A stretch of 64,000 bases of DNA from Salinibacterium sp. (GTDB taxonomy: Bacteria > Actinomycetota > Actinomycetes > Actinomycetales > Microbacteriaceae), in assembly GCA_019638845.1 (NCBI GenBank), contig JAHBSZ010000002.1, positions 248,001-312,000 of the forward strand, read 5' to 3'. The position numbers and the translations under genes are program-made. The notes below the pieces were generated by a model. That model did not search any database. It saw only the letters and a list, made by a program, of their open reading frames with translations, and was not told where the DNA came from. Positions 1 to 9,309 of the stretch are shown piece by piece (positions within the stretch are counted from its first letter, which is position 1; each line of letters opens with the position of its first letter).

Positions 1-897
1 ATCTACACCGCGATCAACTTCTCCGCAGGCGGGGCCGCGCTTCGCGGCTGGGCGATTCCCGCAGCGACGGACATCGCTTTTGCGGTCGCCGTACTCGCGG
101 TCGTGGGCCGCAATCTGCCCACGGCGCTGCGGACCTTCCTGCTGACTCTCGCCGTTGTCGACGACCTGCTGGCGATCTCGATTATTGCGATCTTCTACAC
201 GGACGAGCTGCAATGGGTTCCACTTCTCCTCGCCATCGTGCCGGTCGGCGTTTTCGCGTTCGCCGTGCGGCGCGGGGTCCGGAGTTTCTGGGTGCTCTTC
301 CCCCTCGGAGCGATCACGTGGGCACTCGTACACGCTTCCGGCATTCACGCAACCGTCGCGGGAGTGCTTCTCGGATTCATGGTCCCGGTCATCGCCACCA
401 CCCGCGCGCGGGTCACGATCGGCACGGATGACGACGGCACCCCGATCTACGAAGGCTTCGCCGCTCACTTCGCCGACCGGTGGAGTTCGGTGTCGACCGC
501 GGTAGCGGTTCCGATCTTCGCCTTCTTCTCGGCGGGAGTTGCCCTCGGCGGTATCGCGGGCCTCTCCGAGTCGTTCCGTGACCCGATCGCCATCGGCATC
601 ATCGGCGGCCTCGTTGTTGGCAAGGTTGTGGGCATCACCGGGACGACATTCCTCGTCACCCGTTTGCCAGGGCTAAGTCTCGACCCTGCACTGAAGTGGA
701 TCGATCTGATCGGGATGGCCTTCATCGCGGGGGTCGGCTTCACTGTGTCGCTGCTCATCGGAGAGCTCTCATTCGGCGCGGGCAACGCGTCCGACGGGCA
801 TGTGAAGGTCGGCGTTATCGCTGGCTCCTTGATTGCCGCGTCAATCGGGGCCATTATCCTCAGCATCCGTAACCGGGCATATCCGCCACACGACTAG
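1..897 (+). CDS. nhaA: Na+/H+ antiporter NhaA, C-terminal part (cut by window start)
   Basis: The reading frame is open from base 1, so the N-terminus lies outside the window. NhaA is an inner-membrane electrogenic Na+/H+ exchanger for pH and sodium homeostasis. The visible part begins just before the ATDIAFA segment, whose Asp corresponds to the Asp133 of the E. coli protein by family knowledge. It continues with VVDDLLAIS, which carries the paired Asp (163/164 in E. coli) that binds Na+ and H+. Several hydrophobic segments follow and the C-terminus is short. A TrkH-type potassium transporter follows after 19 bases, so the two may share a transcript for cation balance. Family assignment is firm; ion specificity is inferred from the family. 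Confidence 0.93.
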   Translation: MYTAINFSAGGAALRGWAIPAATDIAFAVAVLAVVGRNLPTALRTFLLTLAVVDDLLAISIIAIFYTDELQWVPLLLAIVPVGVFAFAVRRGVRSFWVLFPLGAITWALVHASGIHATVAGVLLGFMVPVIATTRARVTIGTDDDGTPIYEGFAAHFADRWSSVSTAVAVPIFAFFSAGVALGGIAGLSESFRDPIAIGIIGGLVVGKVVGITGTTFLVTRLPGLSLDPALKWIDLIGMAFIAGVGFTVSLLIGELSFGAGNASDGHVKVGVIAGSLIAASIGAIILSIRNRAYPPHD

Positions 898-916
898 CGA
901 GGACGGAACTGACCCT

Positions 917-2308
917 ATGAGCCAACTCGGTCGATTTCCGGTGGGTGATCGCCTTTCGCGTCCTTCACATTTCTTCCGTGACGTCGCGCGACACTCACCC
1001 GCGCGCGCCGCCGCACTCGTGTTCGTCTTCGCCGCTGTCGTCTTCAGCGCCCTCCTCACACTTCCTCTCGCTGCCGCTGACGGGCGTCCCACACCCCTGA
1101 GCGACGCCATCTTCACGGGAGTGTCGGCCGTGACAGTGACGGGCCTCACCACCGTGGATACGGCGAGCCACTGGTCCCCGTTTGGTGAGATCATCATCCT
1201 CCTGGCAATCCAGACCGGTGGCCTCGGCATCGTCACGATCGCCCTATTGCTCGCCCGTGCCGTGACCCGCCACCTCGGCGTGCAGACCAAGGTCTTCGCT
1301 CAACAAGGAATGGGGACGTCAAAACTCGGCGAAGTCGGGACCCTGCTGAGAATCGTCGTGCTCACGACGCTCATCGTCGAAGGTGCCCTCTTCTTGGTGC
1401 TGCTCCCACCCTTCCTCTTTGTCGAGGACAAGTGGTGGGACGGCATCTGGAGCGCCCTGTTCTACGCAATCTCCGCGTTCAACAATGCCGGGTTCTCGAT
1501 TCATCCCGGTGGTCTTGCATCCCTCGACACGAACCTGTGGATCCTGGTCCCGATCGGGATCGGCGTGTTCATCGGTAGTTTCGGATTCCCTGTCTTCCTC
1601 ACCCTCATTCTTCACAAGTGGCATCGCAAGCGCTGGACCCTCCACACCAAGCTGACGCTGACCACGACAGTCCTGTTGCTGCTCGCCGGAACGATAGCGT
1701 GGGCAGCGCTCGAATGGAACAATCCCGCGACGGTCGGCGACGAATCCCCGCTGAACAAGGTGCTTCACGCCCTCTTCGCCTCGACGATGATGAGATCGGG
1801 AGGCTTCACGCTCACCGACACCGGCGCATCCCAATCCGCTACGTTGCTGGTTTCCGACGCGCTCATGTTCGTCGGGGGCGGATCGGCCTCGACTGCGGGC
1901 GGGATCAAAGTCACGACCCTCGCTGTACTGTTTCTGGCCATCATTGCCGAAGCGCGTGGTGACAAGGATGTTCGTGCCGCATTCCGCACCATCCCGAACG
2001 AGAGTCTTCGACTCGCGATCAGTGTCACGTTCCTCGGTGCCACCCTCGTCCTCGGCGCGACGACGATCATCCTGATTCTCCACCCGGGCGTGGGCCTCGA
2101 TCGCATCTTGTTCGAAGTGATCTCGGCTTTCGCGACCTGTGGGCTTTCCGTCGGATTGTCGCCGGAGTTGGGAGCGCCGGGAAAGGCAGTTCTCTCCGTG
2201 CTCATGATCGCAGGACGCATCGGCCCGATCGGGCTTGCCGCAGCCCTCGCTCTCAAGCAACGCAGCCTGCTCTACCGACTCCCCGACGAGCGTCCGATCA
2301 TCGGGTGA
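917..2308 (+). CDS. TrkH/KtrB-type potassium transporter, membrane subunit
   Basis: 463 residues from the ATG at 917, chosen because GAGGA lies about 13 bases upstream; longer in-frame starts would overlap nhaA. The protein has the fourfold membrane-pore-membrane layout of the TrkH/KtrB family. Pore-loop motifs are TVTGL (about residues 73-77), NNAGF (189-193), RSGGF (293-297) and TCGLS (407-411), each with the filter glycine. It should form the K+ channel of a Trk or Ktr uptake system. The cytosolic RCK partner (TrkA/KtrA) is not next to it and is not in this window, so it must be encoded elsewhere. Whether it is Ktr or Trk type cannot be settled by eye. Confidence 0.9.
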   Translation: MSQLGRFPVGDRLSRPSHFFRDVARHSPARAAALVFVFAAVVFSALLTLPLAAADGRPTPLSDAIFTGVSAVTVTGLTTVDTASHWSPFGEIIILLAIQTGGLGIVTIALLLARAVTRHLGVQTKVFAQQGMGTSKLGEVGTLLRIVVLTTLIVEGALFLVLLPPFLFVEDKWWDGIWSALFYAISAFNNAGFSIHPGGLASLDTNLWILVPIGIGVFIGSFGFPVFLTLILHKWHRKRWTLHTKLTLTTTVLLLLAGTIAWAALEWNNPATVGDESPLNKVLHALFASTMMRSGGFTLTDTGASQSATLLVSDALMFVGGGSASTAGGIKVTTLAVLFLAIIAEARGDKDVRAAFRTIPNESLRLAISVTFLGATLVLGATTIILILHPGVGLDRILFEVISAFATCGLSVGLSPELGAPGKAVLSVLMIAGRIGPIGLAAALALKQRSLLYRLPDERPIIG

Positions 2309-2327
2309 CCCACGCACGCCACACTAG

Positions 2328-3302
2328 CTAGTCAAGCAACGCCGTGGCGGTCTCTTTGTCGGTAATCAGAACGTTGATCCAGCCGCCGAGCAGGGCTGCC
2401 CGGATCGCTTCGAGTTTGCGTGCGCCGCCAGCAACTCCCACCCGCCGCGGAACCCGCAGCAAGTCATCGCTGCTGATCCCCACCACGCGGTCGTTGATAG
2501 TCGACTCGATAAGACGTCCTGAGGCATCGAAGAATCGGAGACACACGTCCCCAACCGCGCCAGCTTTTCGCAGCTCCTCCAGGTCGGCCTGATTGACAGC
2601 GTTACCAGAATCCTTGAGGAGCGGAGAAGGTTGGAGACTTCCGACGCCGGCAAGCACGATCGTCAGCTTTGGCCATTCGGCAGCGAGTTCCTGAATGTGC
2701 GTGTCTGACATCAAGGCATCGCGCACGGTGCTGCTGCCGACGATCCCGGGTGCCGGGAGAAAGCGTGGGGTCGCACCGGTCGCACGGGCGAGCGACTCGG
2801 TAAGCCGTGTCGCATTCACCTGCACGCTCGGGTTGCCAACGCCGCCGATGACCTGCACGACCTCCTGGGCGGTGCGGACCGGTCCTGCCGCGAGAGAGTC
2901 CACCGTCGCCAGCAGCGTGGCCGACCACGAGGAGATTCCCACCCGTTCGCTACCCGTGAGCGCCGTCTCAAGGTACGCCGCGCCCGATCCACCAAGCGCC
3001 CGCAGCAGCGAAACGTCATCCTGTCCCGCAGGCTCAGCAACCACCACGTCGAGCAGACCAAATTTCGCCCGGATGCCCTCCTCCAGATCGGGATAGACAC
3101 CGCTCGGCGCAATAACGATCGTCCGCACTATCCCGAGTGCCCCAGCCTCCTTAAGAAGTCGGGACACCCGGGATTGAGAGATGTGGAGGCGTTCGGCGAT
3201 CTCGGGCTGGCGCAATGATTGCTCGTGATACATCCGCGCAACCTTGGCGAGCAATGACAGGCGCTCAGCGGGGAGCCTGCTCAGGCCCGATTGCAGACTC
3301 AC
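2328..3302 (-). CDS. SorC/DeoR-type sugar-binding transcriptional regulator
   Basis: 324 residues. The N-terminus has a helix-turn-helix (about residues 30-55, with PEIAERLHISQSRVSRLL). The remainder resembles the SorC sugar-phosphate effector domain, with conserved GGVGNPSVQVN and LAGVGSL stretches. Proteins of this family sense a phosphorylated sugar and control a nearby catabolic operon. The start lies six bases past the stop of a truncated sugar isomerase on the same strand, so it was probably once the last gene of an isomerase operon. With those neighbours degraded, its present target is unclear; it may be an orphan regulator or act on distant genes. Confidence 0.88.
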   Translation of the reverse strand: MSLQSGLSRLPAERLSLLAKVARMYHEQSLRQPEIAERLHISQSRVSRLLKEAGALGIVRTIVIAPSGVYPDLEEGIRAKFGLLDVVVAEPAGQDDVSLLRALGGSGAAYLETALTGSERVGISSWSATLLATVDSLAAGPVRTAQEVVQVIGGVGNPSVQVNATRLTESLARATGATPRFLPAPGIVGSSTVRDALMSDTHIQELAAEWPKLTIVLAGVGSLQPSPLLKDSGNAVNQADLEELRKAGAVGDVCLRFFDASGRLIESTINDRVVGISSDDLLRVPRRVGVAGGARKLEAIRAALLGGWINVLITDKETATALLD

Positions 3303-3307
3303 GCTGT

Positions 3308-3571
3308 TCAGTATGAGCTAAAGAGAGCCCGCTGAGCGAGCGCGAGCGCACCGATCGCATCATGTCGGTCTTGAGCTGCCTGCATTGCGGCAAAGTCGAG
3401 CTTGTCTAGACCTCGATCTGCAGCCTTGAGGAAGTCGATCGCATGGTTGGCCGCTTCGACGCTGTCTTCCCGGAACGGGAACTGATCGAGTTGCCAGACC
3501 CCTTCCCAGTTGTTCTTCCGCAGAGTGTAAAAGAACTCGTTCTTCTTGTCGATCGGAACTATCCGGCGCAC
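3308..3571 (-). pseudogene. C-terminal remnant of a TIM-barrel sugar isomerase/epimerase
   Basis: The frame encodes only about 80 residues that match the last part of xylose-isomerase-like TIM-barrel sugar isomerases. The key stretch is [20 protein letters not shown] followed by RED and a helical tail. Full-length proteins are usually 270-400 residues, so the catalytic barrel is missing. Homology begins about position 3540 and runs to the stop at 3308; the upstream few codons look unrelated. It abuts, head to head, a truncated FucU gene on the other strand, so both were probably cut by one deletion or inversion. Assignment rests on recognised sequence style rather than a search. Confidence 0.65.
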
Positions 3572-3898
3572 TCGGCCGGGGTCCCCGTCGTGCAGCTCGG
3601 CGAGGTGAGCACCACGAGAGCGCTGCGCGCGATCCTGAGTGTGCTTCCGCTCGACACCATGGCGATCCCGTTCGAGCGGATGGAGGTCAACGATCAGCCT
3701 GAACTCATGACCGCTTCACAACAAGAAGTGCTGGACACGGCCCGAGAATTGACCCGGCCGAGCCTCGAGGTTGGGGTTATTCCCAGGCTCGAGTTCTACG
3801 CGCGAGCCCGACAGGCATCCGTCATCGTGCACACTCTTGACGCGCGACCGTGGAGCTGTTTCGTGCTGCGCAAGGGCGTCGTGTTCGACGAGATGTGA
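3530..3898 (+). pseudogene. fucU: FucU/RbsD-family sugar mutarotase lacking its N-terminus
   Basis: The frame from about 3533 reads as a fucose/ribose mutarotase. The sequence [16 protein letters not shown] aligns with the FucU strand that normally follows the GHGD motif, then comes ILSVLPLDT, an FYARAR helix and the C-terminal FVLRKGVVF. The first 20-25 residues, including the catalytic histidine of GHGD, are absent. They are replaced by codons antisense to an isomerase fragment. An open frame from 3443 exists but would make a chimera. FucU interconverts anomers of L-fucose and related sugars, which agrees with the fucose-type oxidative operon starting at 4710. It is almost certainly inactive. 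Confidence 0.7.
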
Positions 3899-4678
3899 TC
3901 ACGCCAACGTTGCTGTTTCGACTTTCGCTCGCAAGTCTGGAATGGTATCCAGCAGCCGCTCGAGCGGGTACCGGAAGCGCAGCGCGCTCACACTGATCGC
4001 ACCCACGGGATCGCCAGATCTGTCGAGGAAGACGGGCACCGCGACACAGTTGATTCCCAGTTCATTCTCCTGATCGTCAACCCCATAGCCACGCTCGCGG
4101 GTTGTTGCAAGTTCTCGCAGCAGGGCATCCGGATCGACGATCGTGAAGGGAGTCTTGCCTTCAAGAGGTTCGCCACCGAGCCAGTCCAATAGCTCGGTCT
4201 TGGTGGCGACGACCTGACTCAGCAGGAGCTTTCCCACCGCTGTCCGGTACACCGGATTGCGACCACCCACCACGGAGGTGAGCCGGACTGCGCCCTGAGG
4301 CGGATCCACCTTCGCGCGATAGACGATGTCCTTGCCGTCGAGAACCGCATAGTGGACCGTCTCACCGTAGGAGATTGCCAACTCACGCATGAGCGGCTCG
4401 AGCCGAGCCGTGTCGGGGCGAGCCTCGTAGTTGCGGAAAGCAAGTCGGAGAAACTCGTCGCCCAGCACGTAAGTTCCGCGGCTCAACTGTTCAGCGAGCG
4501 ACGCCCGCCGCAACGAGCTGAGTGCCCGATGCACTGTCGACTTCGGGCTGTCGAGGGCCTGGGCAAGCTCCTCCAAGGAGACGCCGTCCGGATGGCGTGC
4601 GAGCTCGGTGAGTACGGCGAGCACTCGGTCAGCACCGACCAAGCGCGTGTCGTGGCGTTCGGATTCCTCCTGTGACAT
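3899..4678 (-). CDS. IclR-family transcriptional regulator
   Basis: 259 residues from the ATG at 4678; in-frame codons further upstream run into the intergenic operator and are unlikely. The N-terminal winged helix (about residues 12-70) contains SLEELAQALDSPKSTVHRAL. It is followed by an IclR ligand domain with the TSVVGGRNPVYRTAVGK and INCVAVPV stretches. It is divergent from the sugar-acid dehydratase gene at 4710, separated by 31 bases that hold an inverted repeat, so it probably represses or activates that operon in response to a pathway intermediate. Its stop directly abuts the stop of the broken fucU on the other strand. Confidence 0.9.
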   Translation of the reverse strand: MSQEESERHDTRLVGADRVLAVLTELARHPDGVSLEELAQALDSPKSTVHRALSSLRRASLAEQLSRGTYVLGDEFLRLAFRNYEARPDTARLEPLMRELAISYGETVHYAVLDGKDIVYRAKVDPPQGAVRLTSVVGGRNPVYRTAVGKLLLSQVVATKTELLDWLGGEPLEGKTPFTIVDPDALLRELATTRERGYGVDDQENELGINCVAVPVFLDRSGDPVGAISVSALRFRYPLERLLDTIPDLRAKVETATLA

Positions 4679-4680
4679 AA

Positions 4681-4715
4681 TTCCATATAGTAATCCAGAA
4701 TTCGAATAAATGGAA
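4681..4715. promoter_or_regulatory. Divergent promoter with IclR-type inverted repeat
   Basis: TTCCAT at 4681-4686 and ATGGAA at 4710-4715 form a perfect inverted repeat with a GAATTC near its centre. A TATAGT at 4686-4691 could be the -10 box of the rightward operon, which gives a leader of only about ten bases before the ATG at 4710. No clear ribosome-binding site precedes that ATG. The site lies between the divergent IclR gene and its presumed target operon. Operator function is inferred. Confidence 0.5.
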
Positions 4716-6443
4716 AAGGTCATCGTGGATCATCTCCGCAGCGGTGATTGGTACGAGGGTACCGATCGCAACGCGTATATCCATCGTGCGTGGATGCGTC
4801 GGGGCTTGCCCGAGGATGCGCTGAACAATACGAAGCCGCAGATCGCGATAGCCAATACCGCGTCGGATCTCACACCGTGCAACATGCATCTGAACGAGGT
4901 TGCCGAGTCGGTGAAGGCCGGCATTTGGGCCGCCGGCGGTGTTCCCTACAACCTCCCGGTCGTCTCACTCGGCGAGACGCAGGTCAAGCCGACGGCAATG
5001 CTGTGGCGCAATATGGCGGCGATGGCGATGGAAGAGATGTTCCGCGCCAACCCGATCGACGGGCTCGTGCTGTTGGGCGGGTGCGACAAGACTATTCCGG
5101 CGCTGCTGATGGCCGCGGCATCCGTCGACCTGCCCGCCGTGGTCGTTCCTGGCGGTCCGATGCTCACCGGCCACTTCCGTGGTGAGGCACTCGGATGCGG
5201 AACCGATGTGTGGCGACTGAGCGAAGAGGTGCGCGCAGGAACGATTACCAACGGGCAGTTCCTCGAGTCCGAGCAGTCGACGATCCGCAGTAAAGGCCAC
5301 TGCAACACCATGGGTACCGCCTCGACCATGGCCGTCGTTGCTGAAGCGCTCGGCATGACCATCCCCGGCTTCGCCGGCACCCCGGCTCCGGATGCCCGCC
5401 TCCTCTCACTCTCGCATGACACCGGTCGGCTCATCGTCGACATGGTCGCGCAGGGTCGCCGACCCAGTGACGTCATGACGAAGCACTCATTCCTGAACGC
5501 GATCGTGGCCGTCGCGGCTGTGGGCGGATCGACCAACTCCGTTGTCCATCTCCTCGCGATCGCTGGCCGCCTCGGCATCGACCTGACACTCGCCGACTTC
5601 GACGCGGCCGGCGCCGGGGTTCCCGTGATGGCAAACCTCCAGCCTTCCGGTGCGTTCCTCATGGACGACCTGTACCGCGCTGGCGGTGTACTCGCACTCC
5701 TCTCTCAAGTGAAAGACCTGCTCCACCCCGAGCCGATCACGGTCACGGGAGTGCCGTTGGTGGAATACCTCGTAGATCGCCCCGTGTACGACGACACCGT
5801 GATCATGCCTCGCGCTACTCCACTCCAGAACGACGCCGGCATCGCTGTACTGCGGGGCAACCTCGCGCCCCGTGGCGCGATCATCAAGCCGTCCGCCGCC
5901 ACTCCGGCCCTCCTCCAGCACACCGGACCAGCCGTGGTCTTCGACAGCATCGAAGACATGCGCGCACGCATCGACGACCCCGAACTCGAGGTCACCGCAG
6001 ACTCGGTTCTCGTGTTGCGCGGGTGTGGGCCTCGGGGGTATCCCGGCATGCCCGAGGTCGGCAACATGCCTCTCCCCCGGAAATTACTCGAACAAGGTGT
6101 TCGCGACATGGTCCGGATCAGCGACGCCCGAATGAGCGGCACCGCCTACGGCACCGTGATCTTGCACGTCGCTCCTGAAGCCGCGGCAGGCGGGCCGCTC
6201 GCCTTCGTACGCTCTGGCGATCTCATCACCGTCGACGTGCAGAACCGAACCCTGAACATGGATGTTTCTGACGACGAGTTGCGAGCCCGCACCCAGTCGC
6301 CCGCTAGCGAGGCCGCCTACGCGGCGCCCGTTCGCGGGTGGGCGAAGCTCTACGTCGACCATGTCATGCAGGCAGACACAGGCGCCGACCTCGACTTCCT
6401 CACCGGGGCATCCGGGGACAAGGTGAGCCGTGAGTCGCATTGA
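4710..6443 (+). CDS. IlvD/Edd-family sugar-acid dehydratase
   Basis: 577 residues, full length for the family. Three conserved cysteines that ligate the Fe-S cluster are visible: Cys57 (PCNMHL), Cys125 (GGCDKT) and Cys198 (GHCNTMGTAST). The family dehydrates 2,3-dihydroxy acids such as dihydroxyisovalerate, phosphogluconate, arabonate, xylonate or fuconate. The sugar-oxidation neighbours argue for an aldonic acid, giving a 2-keto-3-deoxy acid, rather than branched-chain amino-acid synthesis. It is the first gene of an operon reaching 14505 and its end overlaps the next start by 14 bases. The ATG at 4710 lacks an obvious ribosome-binding site, so a leaderless or short-leader transcript is possible; a GTG at 4725 is an alternative. 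Confidence 0.9.
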   Translation: MEKVIVDHLRSGDWYEGTDRNAYIHRAWMRRGLPEDALNNTKPQIAIANTASDLTPCNMHLNEVAESVKAGIWAAGGVPYNLPVVSLGETQVKPTAMLWRNMAAMAMEEMFRANPIDGLVLLGGCDKTIPALLMAAASVDLPAVVVPGGPMLTGHFRGEALGCGTDVWRLSEEVRAGTITNGQFLESEQSTIRSKGHCNTMGTASTMAVVAEALGMTIPGFAGTPAPDARLLSLSHDTGRLIVDMVAQGRRPSDVMTKHSFLNAIVAVAAVGGSTNSVVHLLAIAGRLGIDLTLADFDAAGAGVPVMANLQPSGAFLMDDLYRAGGVLALLSQVKDLLHPEPITVTGVPLVEYLVDRPVYDDTVIMPRATPLQNDAGIAVLRGNLAPRGAIIKPSAATPALLQHTGPAVVFDSIEDMRARIDDPELEVTADSVLVLRGCGPRGYPGMPEVGNMPLPRKLLEQGVRDMVRISDARMSGTAYGTVILHVAPEAAAGGPLAFVRSGDLITVDVQNRTLNMDVSDDELRARTQSPASEAAYAAPVRGWAKLYVDHVMQADTGADLDFLTGASGDKVSRESH

Positions 6444-9309
6444 ATCTGCTTCTCGGGCCGACCTGACGCTCTCCGAGAATGCACTGGGGCACGCAATCAC
6501 AGTGGCTGTCCCTCGCGACGGTGCGGTGTCGACGAGTGCCTTCGACCGGGTCGTCGCGGCCGTCGATGCGTCGCACTATCTCCTCACGCCCCGTGCCGTG
6601 GTGACGCCCCAGAATAGTGACGAGGTTGGGGCACTCTTCGCCTACGCAACCGCGGCTGGCGAACGGCTCACGTTCCGCTCGGGTGGCACGAGTCTCTCCG
6701 GTCAGGCGTCCACGGGCAACATCCTCGTCGACACTCGCAAACACTTCCGCTCGATCTCCATCGAGGACGACGGCCTCGTCGCCCGAGTGGGGCCGGGCGC
6801 GACGGTGCGTCAGGTCAATGCGCGCCTGATGCGTCACGGTCGCAAACTCGGGCCAGACCCGGCCAGTGAAATCGCGTGCACGATAGGCGGGGTGGTCGCG
6901 AACAACTCGAGTGGCATGGCCTGCGGCACCGAGCAGAACACCTATCGCACGCTGCATTCGGCCATCATCGTCCTCCCCAGCGGCACCATCATCGACACCG
7001 GAGCCGACAGCGCCGACGAAACCCTCCGCACCGCTGAACCCGTGCTGCATGACACCCTGCTCGCGCTGCGCTCAAAAGTGCTCGCAGACCCGGCGCTGGT
7101 CGCAGACATCGTCCGCCGATACGGCATCAAAAACACGATGGGGTACGGGCTCAACTCTCTCGTCGACCACGAACGCCCCAGCCAGATTCTTGCCCACCTC
7201 ATCGTCGGCAGCGAAGGGACGCTCGGCTTCGTCGCCGAGGCGACCTTCAACACCGTGCCGTTGCTCCCACACGCAGCTACGACCCTGCTCGTCTTCGATA
7301 CGCTCCGCGCGGCGACCGATGCTCTCGTCGACATCATCGCTACCGGCCCCGCGACCGTGGAACTCATGGATGCCGCATCCCTGCGAGCAGCCCTGATCGA
7401 CTCCGAGTCCCGGGATGCCCTGCCGACGTTCGACATCGTCGAGCACTGCGCGCTCCTGGTCGAGTACCAGTCCGCGACGCCGACGGAGCTCGCCCGCCTC
7501 AGCTCCGACGCCGAACTGCTGTTCGCCCGCCTACCCCTCACCGCTGCACCCGTGCTGTCGCAGGATGCTGGGGTGCGGGCATCCCTGTGGCACATTCGCA
7601 AGGGTCTCTACGCAACCGTCGCGGGTGCCCGACCGTCAGGAACCACTGCTCTCCTCGAAGACATTGCGGTGCCTGTCGCGCAACTCTCTGAAACGTGCGC
7701 TGGTCTGACCCGCTTGTTCGAGATCCACGGTTACGCGGATGCCGTCATCTTCGGCCACGCGAAAGACGGCAACGTGCACTTCCTCATCAACGAGGATTTC
7801 GATATCGAGTCGAACGTCGCCCGGTATCGTGCGTTCACCGAAGACATGGTCGACCTGGTTCTCGGCGCTGGCGGCACTCTCAAGGCCGAGCACGGCACGG
7901 GTCGCATCATGGCTCCGTTCGTCGCCCGCCAGTACGGGCCGGTGTTGTACCGGATGATGCTCGACATCAAGCGGGCGTTCGATCCGGCAGGAATCCTGAA
8001 CCCAGACACGATCCTCACGACCGATGCCGACCTCCACCTGCGCAACCTCAAGTCGACCCCGACCGTCGAGGCCGAGGTCGACCGCTGCGTCGAGTGCGGC
8101 TACTGCGAACCGGTGTGCCCGAGCAAAGACCTCACCACCACTCCCCGGCAACGGATAGTTGTACAGCGTGCGATAGCCGAAGCTGAGCGGCGCGGCGACC
8201 GGGCCCTGGTCAAGGAATTGAAGCGCAAGCAAGAGTACGACGTTGTCGACACCTGCGCGGTCGATGGCATGTGCCAGACGGCGTGCCCGGTCTTGATCAA
8301 TACGGGCGATCTGGTCCGGCGACTGCGCTCCGAGTCTGTTGGCACCGTCGAGAGTGCAGTGTGGACGGCCGCGGGCAAGGCGTGGAAGCCGGTCACGGGC
8401 ATCGCCTCCATGGCTCTGACCATCGCTGCCGCGGTACCCGCCCCACTCATCACCGCACCGAACAGCGCGGCCCGCGCCGTGCTCGGCAAAGACACACTGC
8501 CGCTCTGGTCGCGAGACCTGCCGAAGGGCGGGACCACACGATCGCGCGCCACAGCCGCGGGTGCTGATGCCGTCTACTTCCAGGCCTGCGTCGGCACCAT
8601 GTTCGGACCGGCCGACGGCGGTGAGGGGGTCGCCGTGGCATTCGAGTCACTCGCCGCGAAAGCGGGCATCCGGCTGACCCGTCCCGACGCGATCGGCAGC
8701 CTGTGCTGCGGGACGCCATGGAAGTCGAAGGGGATTCTCGACGGTTACCACGACATGGTCGAACGAACCGCGTCCGCACTGTGGGAGGCCTCCGAGCACG
8801 GCCGCCTTCCGGTCGTGTGCGACAACTCGTCCTGCTCAGAAGGGCTGGTGCTCGCGCTCGAGAACGCCGTCGCCGCGCATCCCGAGTTCCACGGGATGAC
8901 GATCGTCGATGCCGTCGACTTCACTGCCGACCGCCTCCTTCCTCTGCTCGAGATCGATCCCACGCTCGGAAGTGTTGTTGTGCATCCGACGTGCTCAAGC
9001 ACGCGGGCTGGCTCCAACCCGAACCTCGCGGTTCTCGCGAGTGCCGTCGCAGCGGAGGTGACCGTGCCCGCTGCCTGGGGATGCTGCGCGTTCGCGGGCG
9101 ACCGCGGCATGCTGCATCCAGAACTCACCGCGAGCGCGACCGATCGCGAATCGGCAGAAGTGATGGCTCGCGAATTCGACGCCTACGTCTCGTGCAACCG
9201 AACGTGTGAGATCGGGATGACCCGCGCCACCGGTCAGCCCTACCAGCACGTTCTCGAGGTACTCGATGCCGCAGCGACTGCCGCGAAGCACGCGGGAGTC
9301 GACCGATGA
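6430..9309 (+). CDS. FAD-linked hydroxy-acid dehydrogenase fused to Fe-S and CCG domains
   Basis: 959 residues from GTG. Order of domains: FAD-binding type 4 (about 45-230, with FRSGGTSLSGQ), FAD-linked oxidase C-terminal domain (about 270-525, with HAKDGNVHF and GTLKAEHGTGR), and two ferredoxin-type clusters (Cys553/556/559/563 and Cys609/615/619). Then come the cysteine-rich CCG motifs (CC at 759-760, Cys855, CC at 885-886). This is the architecture of D-lactate, glycolate or D-2-hydroxyglutarate dehydrogenases that pass electrons to a quinone or ferredoxin-like acceptor. In this operon it could oxidise the lactate or glycolate released by diketo-acid cleavage. Substrate is inferred from context only. 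Confidence 0.9.
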   Translation: MSRIESASRADLTLSENALGHAITVAVPRDGAVSTSAFDRVVAAVDASHYLLTPRAVVTPQNSDEVGALFAYATAAGERLTFRSGGTSLSGQASTGNILVDTRKHFRSISIEDDGLVARVGPGATVRQVNARLMRHGRKLGPDPASEIACTIGGVVANNSSGMACGTEQNTYRTLHSAIIVLPSGTIIDTGADSADETLRTAEPVLHDTLLALRSKVLADPALVADIVRRYGIKNTMGYGLNSLVDHERPSQILAHLIVGSEGTLGFVAEATFNTVPLLPHAATTLLVFDTLRAATDALVDIIATGPATVELMDAASLRAALIDSESRDALPTFDIVEHCALLVEYQSATPTELARLSSDAELLFARLPLTAAPVLSQDAGVRASLWHIRKGLYATVAGARPSGTTALLEDIAVPVAQLSETCAGLTRLFEIHGYADAVIFGHAKDGNVHFLINEDFDIESNVARYRAFTEDMVDLVLGAGGTLKAEHGTGRIMAPFVARQYGPVLYRMMLDIKRAFDPAGILNPDTILTTDADLHLRNLKSTPTVEAEVDRCVECGYCEPVCPSKDLTTTPRQRIVVQRAIAEAERRGDRALVKELKRKQEYDVVDTCAVDGMCQTACPVLINTGDLVRRLRSESVGTVESAVWTAAGKAWKPVTGIASMALTIAAAVPAPLITAPNSAARAVLGKDTLPLWSRDLPKGGTTRSRATAAGADAVYFQACVGTMFGPADGGEGVAVAFESLAAKAGIRLTRPDAIGSLCCGTPWKSKGILDGYHDMVERTASALWEASEHGRLPVVCDNSSCSEGLVLALENAVAAHPEFHGMTIVDAVDFTADRLLPLLEIDPTLGSVVVHPTCSSTRAGSNPNLAVLASAVAAEVTVPAAWGCCAFAGDRGMLHPELTASATDRESAEVMAREFDAYVSCNRTCEIGMTRATGQPYQHVLEVLDAAATAAKHAGVDR

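Noticed and set aside
1319-2317. Long minus-strand frame opposite the TrkH gene
   Set aside because: It is a shadow of the potassium transporter frame, highly charged, without any family motif.
3443-3898. Open frame of 151 codons as an intact gene
   Set aside because: The first about 29 codons are antisense to the isomerase remnant and the FucU catalytic N-terminus is missing, so it is treated as a broken gene.
4710-6443. Branched-chain amino-acid dihydroxy-acid dehydratase (IlvD)
   Set aside because: Other ilv genes are absent and all operon partners are sugar-oxidation enzymes; a sugar-acid dehydratase is the better reading.
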